Assembly (NCBI GenBank): GCA_016649715.1
Contig: JAENXC010000016.1
Span: 34,578 to 98,577 of the forward strand
Origin: Flavobacteriaceae bacterium
Lineage (GTDB): Bacteria > Bacteroidota > Bacteroidia > Flavobacteriales > Flavobacteriaceae
Reading direction: 5' to 3'
DNA length: 64,000 nt
Below are positions 25,816 to 35,383 of this stretch, piece by piece (positions within the stretch are counted from its first letter, which is position 1; each line of letters starts with the position of its first letter). The notes below the pieces were generated by a model. That model ran no database searches. It saw nothing but the letters and a program-made list of their open reading frames with translations, and was not told where the DNA came from. Position numbers and translations under genes: made by a program.

Positions 25816-26832
25816 ATGGAACCAGCTGTAAAAGAATATACATATAAAGATTTTGCAAATGATCAGGAAGTAAGATGGTGTCCGGGCTGTGATGACTACG
25901 TTATTCTGCGTTCGGTACAAAAAGCCCTTCCTGAAATAGGTGTGAAAAAAGAAGACGTGGTCTTTATTTCGGGAATAGGCTGTTCATCCCGTTTTCCATA
26001 TTATATGGACACCTACGGAATGCACAGTATCCATGGCAGGGCTCCCGCAATAGCCTCTGGTGTGAAACTGGCAAATCCCCAACTAAGTGTGTGGGTTATT
26101 ACCGGAGACGGAGACAGCATGGCTATTGGTGGAAACCATTTTATTCATGTATTGCGAAGGAATATAAATCTAAATATTATTCTTTTTAATAACGAAATAT
26201 ACGGCTTGACCAAGGGGCAGTTTTCTCCAACATCGAGGGTTGGTCAAAAAACAAAATCGTCCCCTTACGGAAATACCCAGCCTCCATTTTCACCCGGAGA
26301 ACTGGCCTTAGGGGCCCAAGCAAGATTTTTTGCTAGGATTGGCGGAAATTCGCCCAAGGAAATGACCGATATCTTTATCCAGGCTGAAAAATTTAAAGGC
26401 ACTTCTTTGGTAGAAGTACTTCAAAACTGTGTAATCTTTAACGATGGTTGCTTTGTGAAATATACCGATAAATCTGTTCGGGAAGATAAACAGCTTTTTG
26501 TGGAACACGGTAAACCCATGGTATTCGGGAAAAACCGGGATAAAGGTCTTGTGCTAAACGGCTTAAAACTGGAAGTGGCCACTATTGGAGAAAACGGAAT
26601 TACCCAGGAAGATCTATTGGTCCATGATGCCAGAGAAAAAGACCCTACCATGCATCAAATGCTGGTGAGGCTGGAATATCCTTTAGTAACTGGAATAATT
26701 AGAAGTTTTAACGATGTAACCCTGGAAGAAATGGAAGATGCCTTAACTGCCCAGGTAAGAGAAAAATCCAGTTTCAAGAAAGCCGACGACCTGTTCTTTT
26801 CTGGTGAAATTTATGAAGTAAAAGGGGAATGA
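25816..26832 (+). CDS. korB: 2-oxoacid:ferredoxin oxidoreductase, beta subunit (TPP-binding)
   Basis: 338 residues. RWCPGCDDYVILRSVQKAL (Cys ligands near 22-25), ISGIGCSSRFPYYMDTYGMH, GRAPAIASGVKLANP and the TPP/Mg motif TGDGDSMAIGGNHFIH are all present. It pairs with the gamma-alpha protein to oxidise 2-oxoglutarate or a related 2-oxoacid and reduce ferredoxin; this gives a reductive/oxidative TCA branch independent of NAD. nuoA starts 67 bp downstream, and the gap has no strong terminator. Confidence 0.95.
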   Translation: MEPAVKEYTYKDFANDQEVRWCPGCDDYVILRSVQKALPEIGVKKEDVVFISGIGCSSRFPYYMDTYGMHSIHGRAPAIASGVKLANPQLSVWVITGDGDSMAIGGNHFIHVLRRNINLNIILFNNEIYGLTKGQFSPTSRVGQKTKSSPYGNTQPPFSPGELALGAQARFFARIGGNSPKEMTDIFIQAEKFKGTSLVEVLQNCVIFNDGCFVKYTDKSVREDKQLFVEHGKPMVFGKNRDKGLVLNGLKLEVATIGENGITQEDLLVHDAREKDPTMHQMLVRLEYPLVTGIIRSFNDVTLEEMEDALTAQVREKSSFKKADDLFFSGEIYEVKGE

Positions 26833-26899
26833 CTGTCATTGAGCAGTTCTCAGCCCTCTAAATACTGTTAATTTTATAACATATCAAGTAGCTAAAAAT

Positions 26900-27250
26900 A
26901 TGGGTTCAGAAGCACTAATAGTATTCTTTATTGCAGGTGTTGTTTTAGTAGCCGGCGCAAACTTTCTGTCGAATTTAATTTCACCAAAATCCGATAATTT
27001 ACAAAAGCGGGAACCATACGAAAGTGGTATGAAAACCATTGGATCTACCTGGGTTCAGTTTAAAGTAGGGTATTATTTATTCGCCATCCTGTTTTTAATA
27101 TTTGATGTAGAGGTGGCTTTTTTATTTCCCTGGGCGGTGGTTTTCCAAAAAGTGGGGGCCGTTGCTTTAGTTGAAATAATCATCTTCCTGCTCATTCTGG
27201 GATTAGGCCTGGCTTATGCGTGGAAAAAAGGAGCATTAAAATGGGAGTAG
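26900..27250 (+). CDS. nuoA: NADH-quinone oxidoreductase subunit A
   Basis: 116 residues with three TM helices (about 5-25, 59-80, 90-110). The motif [20 protein letters not shown] and [21 protein letters not shown] are the conserved A-subunit segments (TM2 acidic residues E/D). Membrane arm of complex I. Its last 10 bp overlap nuoB. First gene of an 11-gene nuoABCDHIJKLMN operon lacking nuoEFG. Confidence 0.96.
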   Translation: MGSEALIVFFIAGVVLVAGANFLSNLISPKSDNLQKREPYESGMKTIGSTWVQFKVGYYLFAILFLIFDVEVAFLFPWAVVFQKVGAVALVEIIIFLLILGLGLAYAWKKGALKWE

Positions 27251-27801
27251 AAAACAACAATAAGACACCTGAGGATTTCCCAGGAAAAGTAATTCCGGCA
27301 GGAAACGGGGCAAATGTAATTGTCACTTCACTAGATAAAATCATTAACTGGGGACGTTCAAATTCGCTTTGGTCCCTTTATTTTGGAACCAGCTGCTGTG
27401 CCATAGAAATGATGCAAACAGGAGCTGCACGCCATGATTATTCCAGGTTTGGTTTTGAGGTCGCTAGACCCTCCCCAAGGCAGGCCGATTTAATAATCAT
27501 TGCGGGCACTATTGTAAATAAGATGGCCCCAGTGTTAAGGCGCTTGTACGACCAAATGGCAGAGCCCAAATACGTTATTGCCATGGGCGCGTGTGCCATC
27601 TCTGGCGGCCCTTTTTTTTACAACTCCTATTCGGTGGTAAAAGGTGCCGACCACGTGATACCTGTAGACGTATATGTACCTGGCTGTCCTCCTCGTCCCG
27701 AAGCTTTACTGGAAGGCATGTTGATGCTCCAAAAAAAAATAAGGACCGAAAGCATGAAACATAAAAAGAACCCTGTAGAAGGCTTTGATGAAGGACTTTA
27801 A
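27241..27801 (+). CDS. nuoB: NADH-quinone oxidoreductase subunit B
   Basis: 186 residues from [15 protein letters not shown]; this ATG overlaps the nuoA end by 10 bp and is preferred over a further upstream in-frame start. The N2 cluster ligands are seen: adjacent Cys52-Cys53 in [23 protein letters not shown] and [14 protein letters not shown]. The fragment [20 protein letters not shown] is standard. It carries electrons to quinone together with NuoD. Confidence 0.97.
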   Translation: MGVENNNKTPEDFPGKVIPAGNGANVIVTSLDKIINWGRSNSLWSLYFGTSCCAIEMMQTGAARHDYSRFGFEVARPSPRQADLIIIAGTIVNKMAPVLRRLYDQMAEPKYVIAMGACAISGGPFFYNSYSVVKGADHVIPVDVYVPGCPPRPEALLEGMLMLQKKIRTESMKHKKNPVEGFDEGL

Positions 27802-27813
27802 AACCCGAAAGCT

Positions 27814-28290
27814 ATGACCAATGTGGAATTACAAAAACATATAGACAACTGGTTTACAGATCCAGGTGCCGTGAAGCTTGAATTCTCAGAAGAAGGCTCT
27901 CAATTTTTAAATATAAGCATCCACCCCGACTATCTCCACGAACTCATGTGGAGCTTAAAACACAATAAAGAAACCCATTTAGATTATTTATTCTGTTTAA
28001 CCGGTGTTGACTGGGGAAAAGAATTAGGGGTCGTTTACCACCTAGAATCTACCCTGCACCGCCATAGCCTTGTGGTAAGAGCCAATGTTGAAGATCGGGA
28101 AAACCCTGTACTAGATTCGGTACAGGATATCTGGGCCACTGCCAACTTCCATGAACGGGAAGTCTATGATTTCTTTGGAATAAAATTCAATAACCATCCT
28201 AACTTAAAAAGGCTCTTCCTTACCGATGACTGGGAAGGTTTTCCGCTAAGAAAGGATTATGTAGATGAAGTTAATATGGTCGTTAAATAA
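27814..28290 (+). CDS. nuoC: NADH-quinone oxidoreductase subunit C
   Basis: 158 residues with the C-subunit signature HEREVYDFFGIKFNNHPNLK and RLFLTDDWEGFPLRKDY at the C-terminus. It is a separate protein, not fused to NuoD. Part of the peripheral connecting module. It starts 12 bp after nuoB and ends 6 bp before nuoD. Confidence 0.96.
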   Translation: MTNVELQKHIDNWFTDPGAVKLEFSEEGSQFLNISIHPDYLHELMWSLKHNKETHLDYLFCLTGVDWGKELGVVYHLESTLHRHSLVVRANVEDRENPVLDSVQDIWATANFHEREVYDFFGIKFNNHPNLKRLFLTDDWEGFPLRKDYVDEVNMVVK

Positions 28291-28296
28291 TGGAAT

Positions 28297-29418
28297 ATGG
28301 AAACAACGATTGTCAATAACGACTTTAAATCTGAAGAATACTTCATTAACATGGGGCCCCAACACCCTGCAACGCACGGTGTGCTTCGCCTACTGTTGAC
28401 CATAGATGGGGAGATAATAAAAAAAGTAGAGCCGGATTTAGGCTATATTCACCGTTCTATAGAAAAAATGTGCGAGCGGGACAGCTATCAGCAAATAGTT
28501 CATCTTACGGACAGGATGGATTATCTATCTTCCCATATAAATAATGAAGCGGTGTGCCTGGCAGTGGAAAATGCCCTTCAACTTGAAATACCCGAACGCG
28601 TAAAAGTTATCCGGACCATTATTGACGAATTGACCCGTATTGCTTCCCACACCTTATGGTGGGGCGTGATGGGGATGGATGTGGGAGCCCTTACCACTTA
28701 CTTTTACGGTTTTAGGGACCGGGAACTGATAAATGATATTTTTGAAGAGACCTGTGGCGCCCGCTTAACCATGAACTACAATATCCCCGGAGGCCTAATG
28801 TATGATATCCATCCAAATTTTGTAAAAAGGGTAAAAAGCTTTATCGCCCATTTTAAAACAAAATTACCCGAATATGACAGCCTTTTGACCGGGAACGTTA
28901 TTTTTCAAAAGCGTACAAAGGGAGTTGGCATTTTAACTAAAGCCGATGCTATTTCATTTGGGGCATCGGGCCCCGTTGGCAGGGGTTCCGGTTATTCTTG
29001 TGATGTTAGAAAACACCATCCATATAGCGCCCTGGACAAAGTTCCTTTTAACGAAGCCCTACAAACCGAAGGGGATTCATTTGCCCGTTATCTGGTTAGG
29101 ATCCAGGAAATGTGGGAATCCATGTCTATAATAGAACAATTGATAGATAATATTCCTGAAGGGGATTATAACGTACCCACCAATGCGGTTATAAAATTGC
29201 CCAAGGGTGAATTTTACCAGAGGGTGGAAACAGCAAGGGGAGAACTTGGGGTGTATATTATAAGTACAGGGACAAAAAATCCCTACCGGCTTAAATTCCG
29301 CTCTCCTGGTTTTTCCAATTTATCATTGCTGAACCATATTGCCGTGGGCGGTAAAATTGGTGACTTGGTGGCTACCATGGCCACCTTGGATCTTGTAATA
29401 CCTGATATAGACCGATAA
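28297..29418 (+). CDS. nuoD: NADH-quinone oxidoreductase subunit D
   Basis: 373 residues, 49-kDa family. MGPQHPATHGVLRLLLTIDG near the start contributes to the quinone site. LGYIHRSIEKMCER, GASGPVGRGSGYSCDVRKHHPY and the ending ATLDLVIPDIDR are all conserved. A little shorter than the E. coli NuoD half, as in other 11-subunit complexes. Quinone reduction site with NuoB. Confidence 0.96.
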   Translation: METTIVNNDFKSEEYFINMGPQHPATHGVLRLLLTIDGEIIKKVEPDLGYIHRSIEKMCERDSYQQIVHLTDRMDYLSSHINNEAVCLAVENALQLEIPERVKVIRTIIDELTRIASHTLWWGVMGMDVGALTTYFYGFRDRELINDIFEETCGARLTMNYNIPGGLMYDIHPNFVKRVKSFIAHFKTKLPEYDSLLTGNVIFQKRTKGVGILTKADAISFGASGPVGRGSGYSCDVRKHHPYSALDKVPFNEALQTEGDSFARYLVRIQEMWESMSIIEQLIDNIPEGDYNVPTNAVIKLPKGEFYQRVETARGELGVYIISTGTKNPYRLKFRSPGFSNLSLLNHIAVGGKIGDLVATMATLDLVIPDIDR

Positions 29419-29428
29419 AATTAAAACA

Positions 29429-30493
29429 ATGCATATATCATTAAATAGTTCCAATATCATTTTCGGCTGGCTTTTAAATTTCATGCCAGCAACGGCAGTT
29501 GGCATTATAGAAATGGTGTTGATAGCCCTGGCTTATTTGACCCTTTTTGCTGTCCTGGGCTTGTATCTGGTTTTAATGGAAAGAAAAGTAGCCGCTTGGT
29601 TTCAATTACGGATTGGGCCGAACAGGGTTGGTTTTCAGGGGTTGTTGCAAACCATGGCCGATGCATTAAAACTGGTATCCAAAGAGCTTACGGGTACCGT
29701 AAAAGCTGATAAATTTTTATACAATTTAGCTCCTTACTTTGTTATTATTTCCTCATTAATGGCACTGGCCGTGTTTCCGTTTACAAAGAATTTGCAAGCA
29801 TTCGATATTAATATTGGTATTTTCTTTTTAATCGCTATTTCATCGGTAGGGGTAATAGGGATTTTGTTGGGTGGCTGGAGCAGTAATAATAAATTCGCTT
29901 TGATAGGCGCCATGAGAAGTGGTGTTCAAACTATAAGCTATGAGCTTTCCATAGGCCTTTCCCTGCTAACCATGATCTTAATCACTGGAAGCCTACAGCT
30001 TTCGGAGATCATAGAGGTTCAAAAAAACGGATGGTTGATCCTTCAGGGGCATATTCCCGCAATTATTGCCTTTATGATTTATATGATTGCCGGAACAGCC
30101 GAAACAAACAGGGCTCCCTTTGATATGGCTGAAGCCGAATCGGAACTGGGTGCCGGTTTCCATACTGAATACTCAGGGATGAAATTCGCTTATTTCTTTT
30201 TAGCTGAATTCATCAATATGTTTATAATTGCAGCAATTGCCACTACCGTTTTCTTTGGAGGATGGCTTTCCCCTTTCGGTATTACCGAATCTATACCGTG
30301 GCTGGGCATTTTCTGGTTTCTGGCGAAAACCTTTGTGCTGGTATTTTTAATGATGTGGTTTAGATGGACCTTTCCAAGGTTAAGGATAGACCAGTTGCTT
30401 ACCCTGGAATGGAAGTATTTGCTGCCCATCAACTTGGTAAACATTGTAATAATGGCGGTAATTGTATGGCTTAATCTCACTATTCAATATTAG
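29429..30493 (+). CDS. nuoH: NADH-quinone oxidoreductase subunit H
   Basis: 354 residues, eight or so TM helices. The conserved EXXXXR-type quinone-channel loop MERKVAAWFQLRIGPNRVGF appears after TM1, with YELSIGLSLL and AGTAETNRAPFDMAEAESEL (acidic loop) and WFRWTFPRLRIDQLL further on. It connects the quinone site with the proton-pumping membrane arm. Confidence 0.97.
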   Translation: MHISLNSSNIIFGWLLNFMPATAVGIIEMVLIALAYLTLFAVLGLYLVLMERKVAAWFQLRIGPNRVGFQGLLQTMADALKLVSKELTGTVKADKFLYNLAPYFVIISSLMALAVFPFTKNLQAFDINIGIFFLIAISSVGVIGILLGGWSSNNKFALIGAMRSGVQTISYELSIGLSLLTMILITGSLQLSEIIEVQKNGWLILQGHIPAIIAFMIYMIAGTAETNRAPFDMAEAESELGAGFHTEYSGMKFAYFFLAEFINMFIIAAIATTVFFGGWLSPFGITESIPWLGIFWFLAKTFVLVFLMMWFRWTFPRLRIDQLLTLEWKYLLPINLVNIVIMAVIVWLNLTIQY

Positions 30494-30498
30494 AAATT

Positions 30499-30975
30499 AT
30501 GAGTTATTTCTCAGAGATATACAACGGAATAAAAACATTGCTCACCGGAATGGGCGTTACGGGGAAATATTTCCTTCATTCCAGAAAAGGAGCAATTACC
30601 CAACAATATCCTGACAACCGGGATACCCTGAAAATGTTCGATCGTTTTCGTGGGGAAGTAGTAATGCCTCATGACGAAAATAATGAACACCGATGTACAG
30701 GTTGCCAGAAATGCGAAATTGCCTGTCCTAACGGTACTATTGAAATTATCTGGGACCGCGCTATAGAAGAGGAAACAGGCAAAAAGAAAAAAATAATTGA
30801 CAAACATATTTATCATTTGGGCATGTGTACCATGTGCGGTTTATGTATTGAAGCATGCCCCACCGATGCTATTAAATGGGCGCAGAATTTTGAAAATTCG
30901 GTATATGACAGGACCCAGCTTACCAGGGTTTTGAACAAACCGGGATCAAAGGTAAAAGCCGGTGTAGAAGATTAA
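30499..30975 (+). CDS. nuoI: NADH-quinone oxidoreductase subunit I (2[4Fe-4S])
   Basis: 158 residues with two clusters, CTGCQKCEIACP (about 65) and CTMCGLCIEACP (about 111), i.e. N6a and N6b. Between them are the segments IEIIWDRAIEEETGKKKKII, with extra charged residues. In complexes without NuoEFG this subunit is the probable docking point for reduced ferredoxin. Confidence 0.96.
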   Translation: MSYFSEIYNGIKTLLTGMGVTGKYFLHSRKGAITQQYPDNRDTLKMFDRFRGEVVMPHDENNEHRCTGCQKCEIACPNGTIEIIWDRAIEEETGKKKKIIDKHIYHLGMCTMCGLCIEACPTDAIKWAQNFENSVYDRTQLTRVLNKPGSKVKAGVED

Positions 30976-30979
30976 GCTT

Positions 30980-31570
30980 ATGGAAAAAATTGTTTTTTAT
31001 GTTTTGGCACTTATCATAGTGGTTTCAGCAATCGCCTCGGTTACCAGCCGAAAGATGCTGCGGTCAGTAATTTACCTGCTGTTTGTACTTATTGGAATCG
31101 CAGGTTTATATTTTATGGCCGATTACAATTTTCTGGCAGCCATACAGCTTACGGTCTATGCCGGGGGTATTATCGTGCTTATCATATTTTCGGTTTTACT
31201 GGTGCATCATATAGAGATGGAACTGGAAATAGCCAAAAGATCCAGACGGATCATAGCGGCACTTACCTGTTTAATTGGGCTAGGGGTTTTCTTAACGACC
31301 ATTTATTCGCATCCTTTTCAGGCGGTACCAAATTCGGTGACCACCACTACCGCCGATATTGGTTTAAAACTCTTAAGCTATGAGGACGGTGGCTTTATAC
31401 TTCCTTTTGAAGTGATAAGTGTGTTGTTGCTGGCTGCAATGATCGGGGCAATTGTAATAGCCAAAGGCGGAAAGATTGCCAGGGATAAATCAGAAAATAT
31501 ACCCGACCCGAAAAAAGAGAAAATCAGGGAACCAAAAGCGGATGTTCTGGAAAACGAAGTACCGATTTAA
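30980..31570 (+). CDS. nuoJ: NADH-quinone oxidoreductase subunit J
   Basis: 196 residues with five hydrophobic helices and the family core FMADYNFLAAIQLTVYAGGI followed by IVLIIFSVLLVHH. The acidic C-terminal tail (RDKSENIPDPKKEKIREPKA) is longer than usual. Membrane-arm subunit. It lies 4 bp after nuoI. Confidence 0.95.
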   Translation: MEKIVFYVLALIIVVSAIASVTSRKMLRSVIYLLFVLIGIAGLYFMADYNFLAAIQLTVYAGGIIVLIIFSVLLVHHIEMELEIAKRSRRIIAALTCLIGLGVFLTTIYSHPFQAVPNSVTTTTADIGLKLLSYEDGGFILPFEVISVLLLAAMIGAIVIAKGGKIARDKSENIPDPKKEKIREPKADVLENEVPI

Positions 31571-31617
31571 AAAGATATGGATAGTGACCTTTAATACAGT
31601 AAATAACAGTTAACAAT

Positions 31618-31935
31618 ATGATCCCCGGAATAAGCATAACCGAAATCCTGACCCTCACCTCCATCCTGTTTTTTATTGGAGTGTACGGATTTCTTACCAG
31701 AAAAAACCTCATTTCTATTCTAATCTCAATAGAACTGATCTTGAATGCATCAGTAATAAACTTTGTGGTGATTAATAAATACCTCTACCCCGATGTGCTG
31801 CAAGGGGTAGTGTACTCCATTTTTATTATTGCCGTAGCCGCAGCCGAAACTTCCCTGGCAATATCCATCATAATCAACCTTTACCGGCAAATAGGCTCGG
31901 TAGAAGTTAAGGACACCGAAACGATGAAGTATTAA
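31618..31935 (+). CDS. nuoK: NADH-quinone oxidoreductase subunit K
   Basis: 105 residues, three TM helices, with the conserved glutamates in LISIELILNASVINFVVIN and AVAAAETSLAISIIINLYR. Homologous to MrpC. It begins 47 bp after nuoJ; nuoL follows at 11 bp. Confidence 0.95.
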   Translation: MIPGISITEILTLTSILFFIGVYGFLTRKNLISILISIELILNASVINFVVINKYLYPDVLQGVVYSIFIIAVAAAETSLAISIIINLYRQIGSVEVKDTETMKY

Positions 31936-31946
31936 TATTTGAAGTT

Positions 31947-33866
31947 ATGAACTTAAGTTATATCCTCTTAATTCCACTGATTCCCTTAGCGTTGTTCTTA
32001 GTACTGGGAATTTTCAATAAGAAAATCAAACCGGCCGTTTCTGGATATATGGGGGTATCGGGATTGGCTATTTCCACCATACTTTCCTTTTATACCGCCT
32101 ATGAGTACTTTTTTGTTCAGGGTAAAATAAATGGGGCGTATCAGACCTTTGTTGAAAAAATGGTCTGGATGAACTTTACGGATACATTGCATATAGATTT
32201 GGGCATCCTTATAGATCCTATTTCGGTAATGATGCTTATCGTGATATCTACCGTATCCTTAATGGTGCATATTTACAGCAGGGGTTATATGAAGGGCGAT
32301 GAAGGATACACAAAATTCTTTGCTTTCCTGGGATTATTTGCCTTCTCTATGTACGGATTGGTGTTGGCGACCAACCTCTTCCAGATATACATCTTTTGGG
32401 AACTGGTAGGGATATCTTCCTATTTGTTAATAGGGTATTACTACACCAAAACCAAAGCGGTTGCAGCCGCAAAAAAGGCCTTTATTGTAACCCGGTTTGC
32501 CGATTTCGGATTTTTAATAGGCATCCTGATTATTAGTTTTCATACCGGCACCTTCGATTTTGAAACTTTAAATAATCCTGAAGGCAGTGCCATTTTAAAC
32601 TGGGCCTCTAGTTCCTTTATGGGATTATCGGCTATTACCTGGGCATTAATTTTAATCTTTATAGGAGGGGCCGGAAAATCAGCCATGTTCCCATTACATA
32701 TCTGGTTACCGGACGCCATGGAAGGTCCCACCCCGGTATCTGCATTAATTCACGCAGCCACTATGGTAGTGGCCGGCGTGTATTTGGTGGCCCGTTTATT
32801 CCCGATGTATTACTTGGTGGAAGAAGGCTTCGCTCTGCGAATTGTGGCTTATGTAGGTGCCTTCTCCTCCCTGTTTGCCGCGATTATAGCTATCACCCAA
32901 ACCGATATTAAACGGGTACTGGCATTTTCAACCATGTCGCAACTGGGCTATATGATGATGGCCTTGGGCGTTTCCGGTTTTGATGGGCACGAAGGGGTAG
33001 GTTATATGGCTTCCATGTTCCACCTGTTTACCCACGCCATGTTCAAGGCTCTATTATTTATGGGTGCAGGTTCGGTAATCCATGCAGTCCATAGCAATTA
33101 CTTGAAGGATATGGGCGGGCTCAGGAAATATATGCCCATTACCAATATCACATTTTTAATAGCGGCCCTGGCCATTGCCGGGATCCCACCATTGGCAGGG
33201 TTCTGGAGTAAAGATGAAATCTTGGTGGCGACTTTTGAGAACAACCTATTTATTTATGGAATTGCAGTGTTTGTGGCCGGACTGACCGCATTTTACATGT
33301 TCAGGCTTTACTTCGGGATTTTTTGGGGAAAAGAAACCAACTACATAAATGCACCGCATGAGTCCCCATTTTCTATGACATTACCGCTTATCATATTGGC
33401 AGTACTTAGTGTAGGGGTAGGGTTTATACCTTTCAGCGAGTTTGTAACAGCCGATAAAATTGGTTTTGAAGCCCACTTAAATTATCCCTTGGCTGCCATT
33501 GCCGTTGGGTTTGGACTAATAGGGCTTCTACTGGCCTGGGTATTTTATAAAAAAGAAAATGACCTGGCCAACAGGTTCGCAAATGCTTTTGGTGTCCTTT
33601 ATCTATGGGCCCGTGACAAATTTTACGTTGATGAACTCTATCTTTTTATAACCCGTAAACTGATTTTTAAACGAATCTCTGCCCCCATCGCATTCTTTGA
33701 TAAAAAATATGTAGACGGAACCATGGAGGGCATTGGAAATAAAACAGTAGTGATTTCACAAAAAATAAAAGCTTTGCAGTCTGGGAAAGTCCAGGACTAT
33801 GCCTTTGGTTTTATGGGAGGGGCTGTGGTACTGGCGCTGGTGTTTATTTACTTATGGACTAATTAA
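31947..33866 (+). CDS. nuoL: NADH-quinone oxidoreductase subunit L
   Basis: 639 residues, antiporter-like with many TM helices. Pumping motifs: FWELVGISSYLLIGYY (Glu), GAGKSAMFPLHIWLPDAMEGPTPVSA segment (Lys in TM7) and STMSQLGYMMMALG. The C-terminal extension (DKFYVDELYLFITRKLIFKR) forms the lateral helix and last TM. Largest proton-pumping subunit; 11 bp after nuoK. Confidence 0.97.
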   Translation: MNLSYILLIPLIPLALFLVLGIFNKKIKPAVSGYMGVSGLAISTILSFYTAYEYFFVQGKINGAYQTFVEKMVWMNFTDTLHIDLGILIDPISVMMLIVISTVSLMVHIYSRGYMKGDEGYTKFFAFLGLFAFSMYGLVLATNLFQIYIFWELVGISSYLLIGYYYTKTKAVAAAKKAFIVTRFADFGFLIGILIISFHTGTFDFETLNNPEGSAILNWASSSFMGLSAITWALILIFIGGAGKSAMFPLHIWLPDAMEGPTPVSALIHAATMVVAGVYLVARLFPMYYLVEEGFALRIVAYVGAFSSLFAAIIAITQTDIKRVLAFSTMSQLGYMMMALGVSGFDGHEGVGYMASMFHLFTHAMFKALLFMGAGSVIHAVHSNYLKDMGGLRKYMPITNITFLIAALAIAGIPPLAGFWSKDEILVATFENNLFIYGIAVFVAGLTAFYMFRLYFGIFWGKETNYINAPHESPFSMTLPLIILAVLSVGVGFIPFSEFVTADKIGFEAHLNYPLAAIAVGFGLIGLLLAWVFYKKENDLANRFANAFGVLYLWARDKFYVDELYLFITRKLIFKRISAPIAFFDKKYVDGTMEGIGNKTVVISQKIKALQSGKVQDYAFGFMGGAVVLALVFIYLWTN

Positions 33867-33876
33867 CAGTTTCAAT

Positions 33877-35364
33877 ATGGACATTTTATCATTTTTTGTC
33901 ATAATGCCGGTTCTTGCAATTATCGCATTGGTCTTTACAAAAGGATTAAAACAGGCTAGAATGGTCGCAATTTTTGGGGGTCTCCTTCAATTTGCAATGG
34001 CCATAAACCTTTTGTTTGCTTACTTCAAAGAGCGAAGTGTAAACGATAGTATAATGGTTTTTGTCCGGGATATTGTTTGGTTTGAACAGTTTAATATACA
34101 TTATGCCATTGGGGTAGATGGTATTTCGGTCGCCTTGATCCTGTTAACCTCTATCATCGTACTGGCGGGGGTGTTCATTTCCTGGAAAATGGATGATTTA
34201 CCCAAAGAGTTTTTCATTTCTTTAATTGTCCTATCCACTGGGGTTTACGGGTTCTTTATTTCAATAGATCTTTTTACCATGTTTCTTTTCTATGAAATTG
34301 CCGTAATCCCCATGTATTTATTGATTGGCATTTGGGGCTCTGGGCCCAAGGAATATTCGGCTATGAAATTAACCTTGATGTTAATGGGGGCTACCGCGGT
34401 ATTACTGGTGGGTATATTAGGGATTTACTTTAATTCAAATGCCGATGGCGGCGCATTGACCTTTAACATTCTTGAAATTGCTAAAGTAAATATCCCCTTT
34501 GAAGCACAAAAGTTATTTTTCCCGCTAACCTTTATAGGATTTGCGGTTTTGGGGGCTTTATTCCCATTTCACACTTGGTCTCCCGATGGGCATGCATCTG
34601 CTCCTACCGCGGTTTCCATGCTTCACGCTGGGGTACTAATGAAACTTGGGGGTTACGGCGTATTTAGGGTAGCTATGTTCCTTTTGCCGCTAGGGGCCAT
34701 AGAGTGGTCTTGGTTTTTTATCATCTTATCGGCCACGGGGGTTATTTATGGTGCTTTTGCAGCGATACGACAAACAGACCTAAAATATATAAATGCCTAT
34801 TCTTCGGTAAGCCACTTAGGGCTGGTTTTGTTCGCCTTGTTAATGTTTAATAAAACGGCGTGGAACGGGGCTATCTTACAATCTTTATCACACGGGTTCA
34901 TGACGGCACTTTTCTTTGCCTTGATCGGAATGATATACAGCAGGACCCATACCCGGGATATTACCAAACTGGGGGGACTTTTAAAAGTAATTCCCTTTAT
35001 ATCGGTCATCTATGTGATTGCCGGATTAGCTTCCTTGGGATTACCTGGCTTTAGTGGATTTGTTGCCGAAATGAACATTTTTGTGGGTGCATTTCAAAAT
35101 GAAGGTATGTTCTACAGAATAGCCACCATTATTTCGGTTTCGGCCATTGTGGTTACAGCGGTTTACATTTTAAGGGTAGTTGGAATCATGTTGATGGGAC
35201 CTGTAAAAAATAACGAATACCTGAACCTGCCAAAGGCTACTTGGTTTGAAACCACAGGAATCCTGTTACTGCTTATCCCTATAGTTGGAATTGGAGTTGC
35301 ACCTTTCTGGTTAAGTGAAATGATTATGAAAAGTTTACAGCCTTTCATTCAAGGAGTATTATAA
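33877..35364 (+). CDS. nuoM: NADH-quinone oxidoreductase subunit M
   Basis: 495 residues starting MDILSFFVIMPVLAIIALVF at 33877, just after the nuoL stop; an in-frame upstream ATG would overlap nuoL by 68 bp and lacks a TM-like N-terminus. FYEIAVIPMYLLIGIWG and FAVLGALFPFHTWSPDGHAS contain the key Glu and the helix before the pumping Lys, then SSVSHLGLVLFALL. Proton-pumping membrane-arm subunit. Confidence 0.96.
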   Translation: MDILSFFVIMPVLAIIALVFTKGLKQARMVAIFGGLLQFAMAINLLFAYFKERSVNDSIMVFVRDIVWFEQFNIHYAIGVDGISVALILLTSIIVLAGVFISWKMDDLPKEFFISLIVLSTGVYGFFISIDLFTMFLFYEIAVIPMYLLIGIWGSGPKEYSAMKLTLMLMGATAVLLVGILGIYFNSNADGGALTFNILEIAKVNIPFEAQKLFFPLTFIGFAVLGALFPFHTWSPDGHASAPTAVSMLHAGVLMKLGGYGVFRVAMFLLPLGAIEWSWFFIILSATGVIYGAFAAIRQTDLKYINAYSSVSHLGLVLFALLMFNKTAWNGAILQSLSHGFMTALFFALIGMIYSRTHTRDITKLGGLLKVIPFISVIYVIAGLASLGLPGFSGFVAEMNIFVGAFQNEGMFYRIATIISVSAIVVTAVYILRVVGIMLMGPVKNNEYLNLPKATWFETTGILLLLIPIVGIGVAPFWLSEMIMKSLQPFIQGVL

Positions 35365-35383
35365 TTTTAAAGAGAAAACTAAA

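Noticed and set aside
26830..26845. ATGACTGTCAT palindrome between korB and nuoA as another operator
   Set aside because: The half-sites TGA and TCA are 3 bp apart instead of 6 and no -7 element is suitably placed.
33799..33876. Upstream start for nuoM
   Set aside because: It lies within nuoL and gives a non-conserved, Trp-rich N-terminus; the ATG at 33877 matches the usual start of NuoM.
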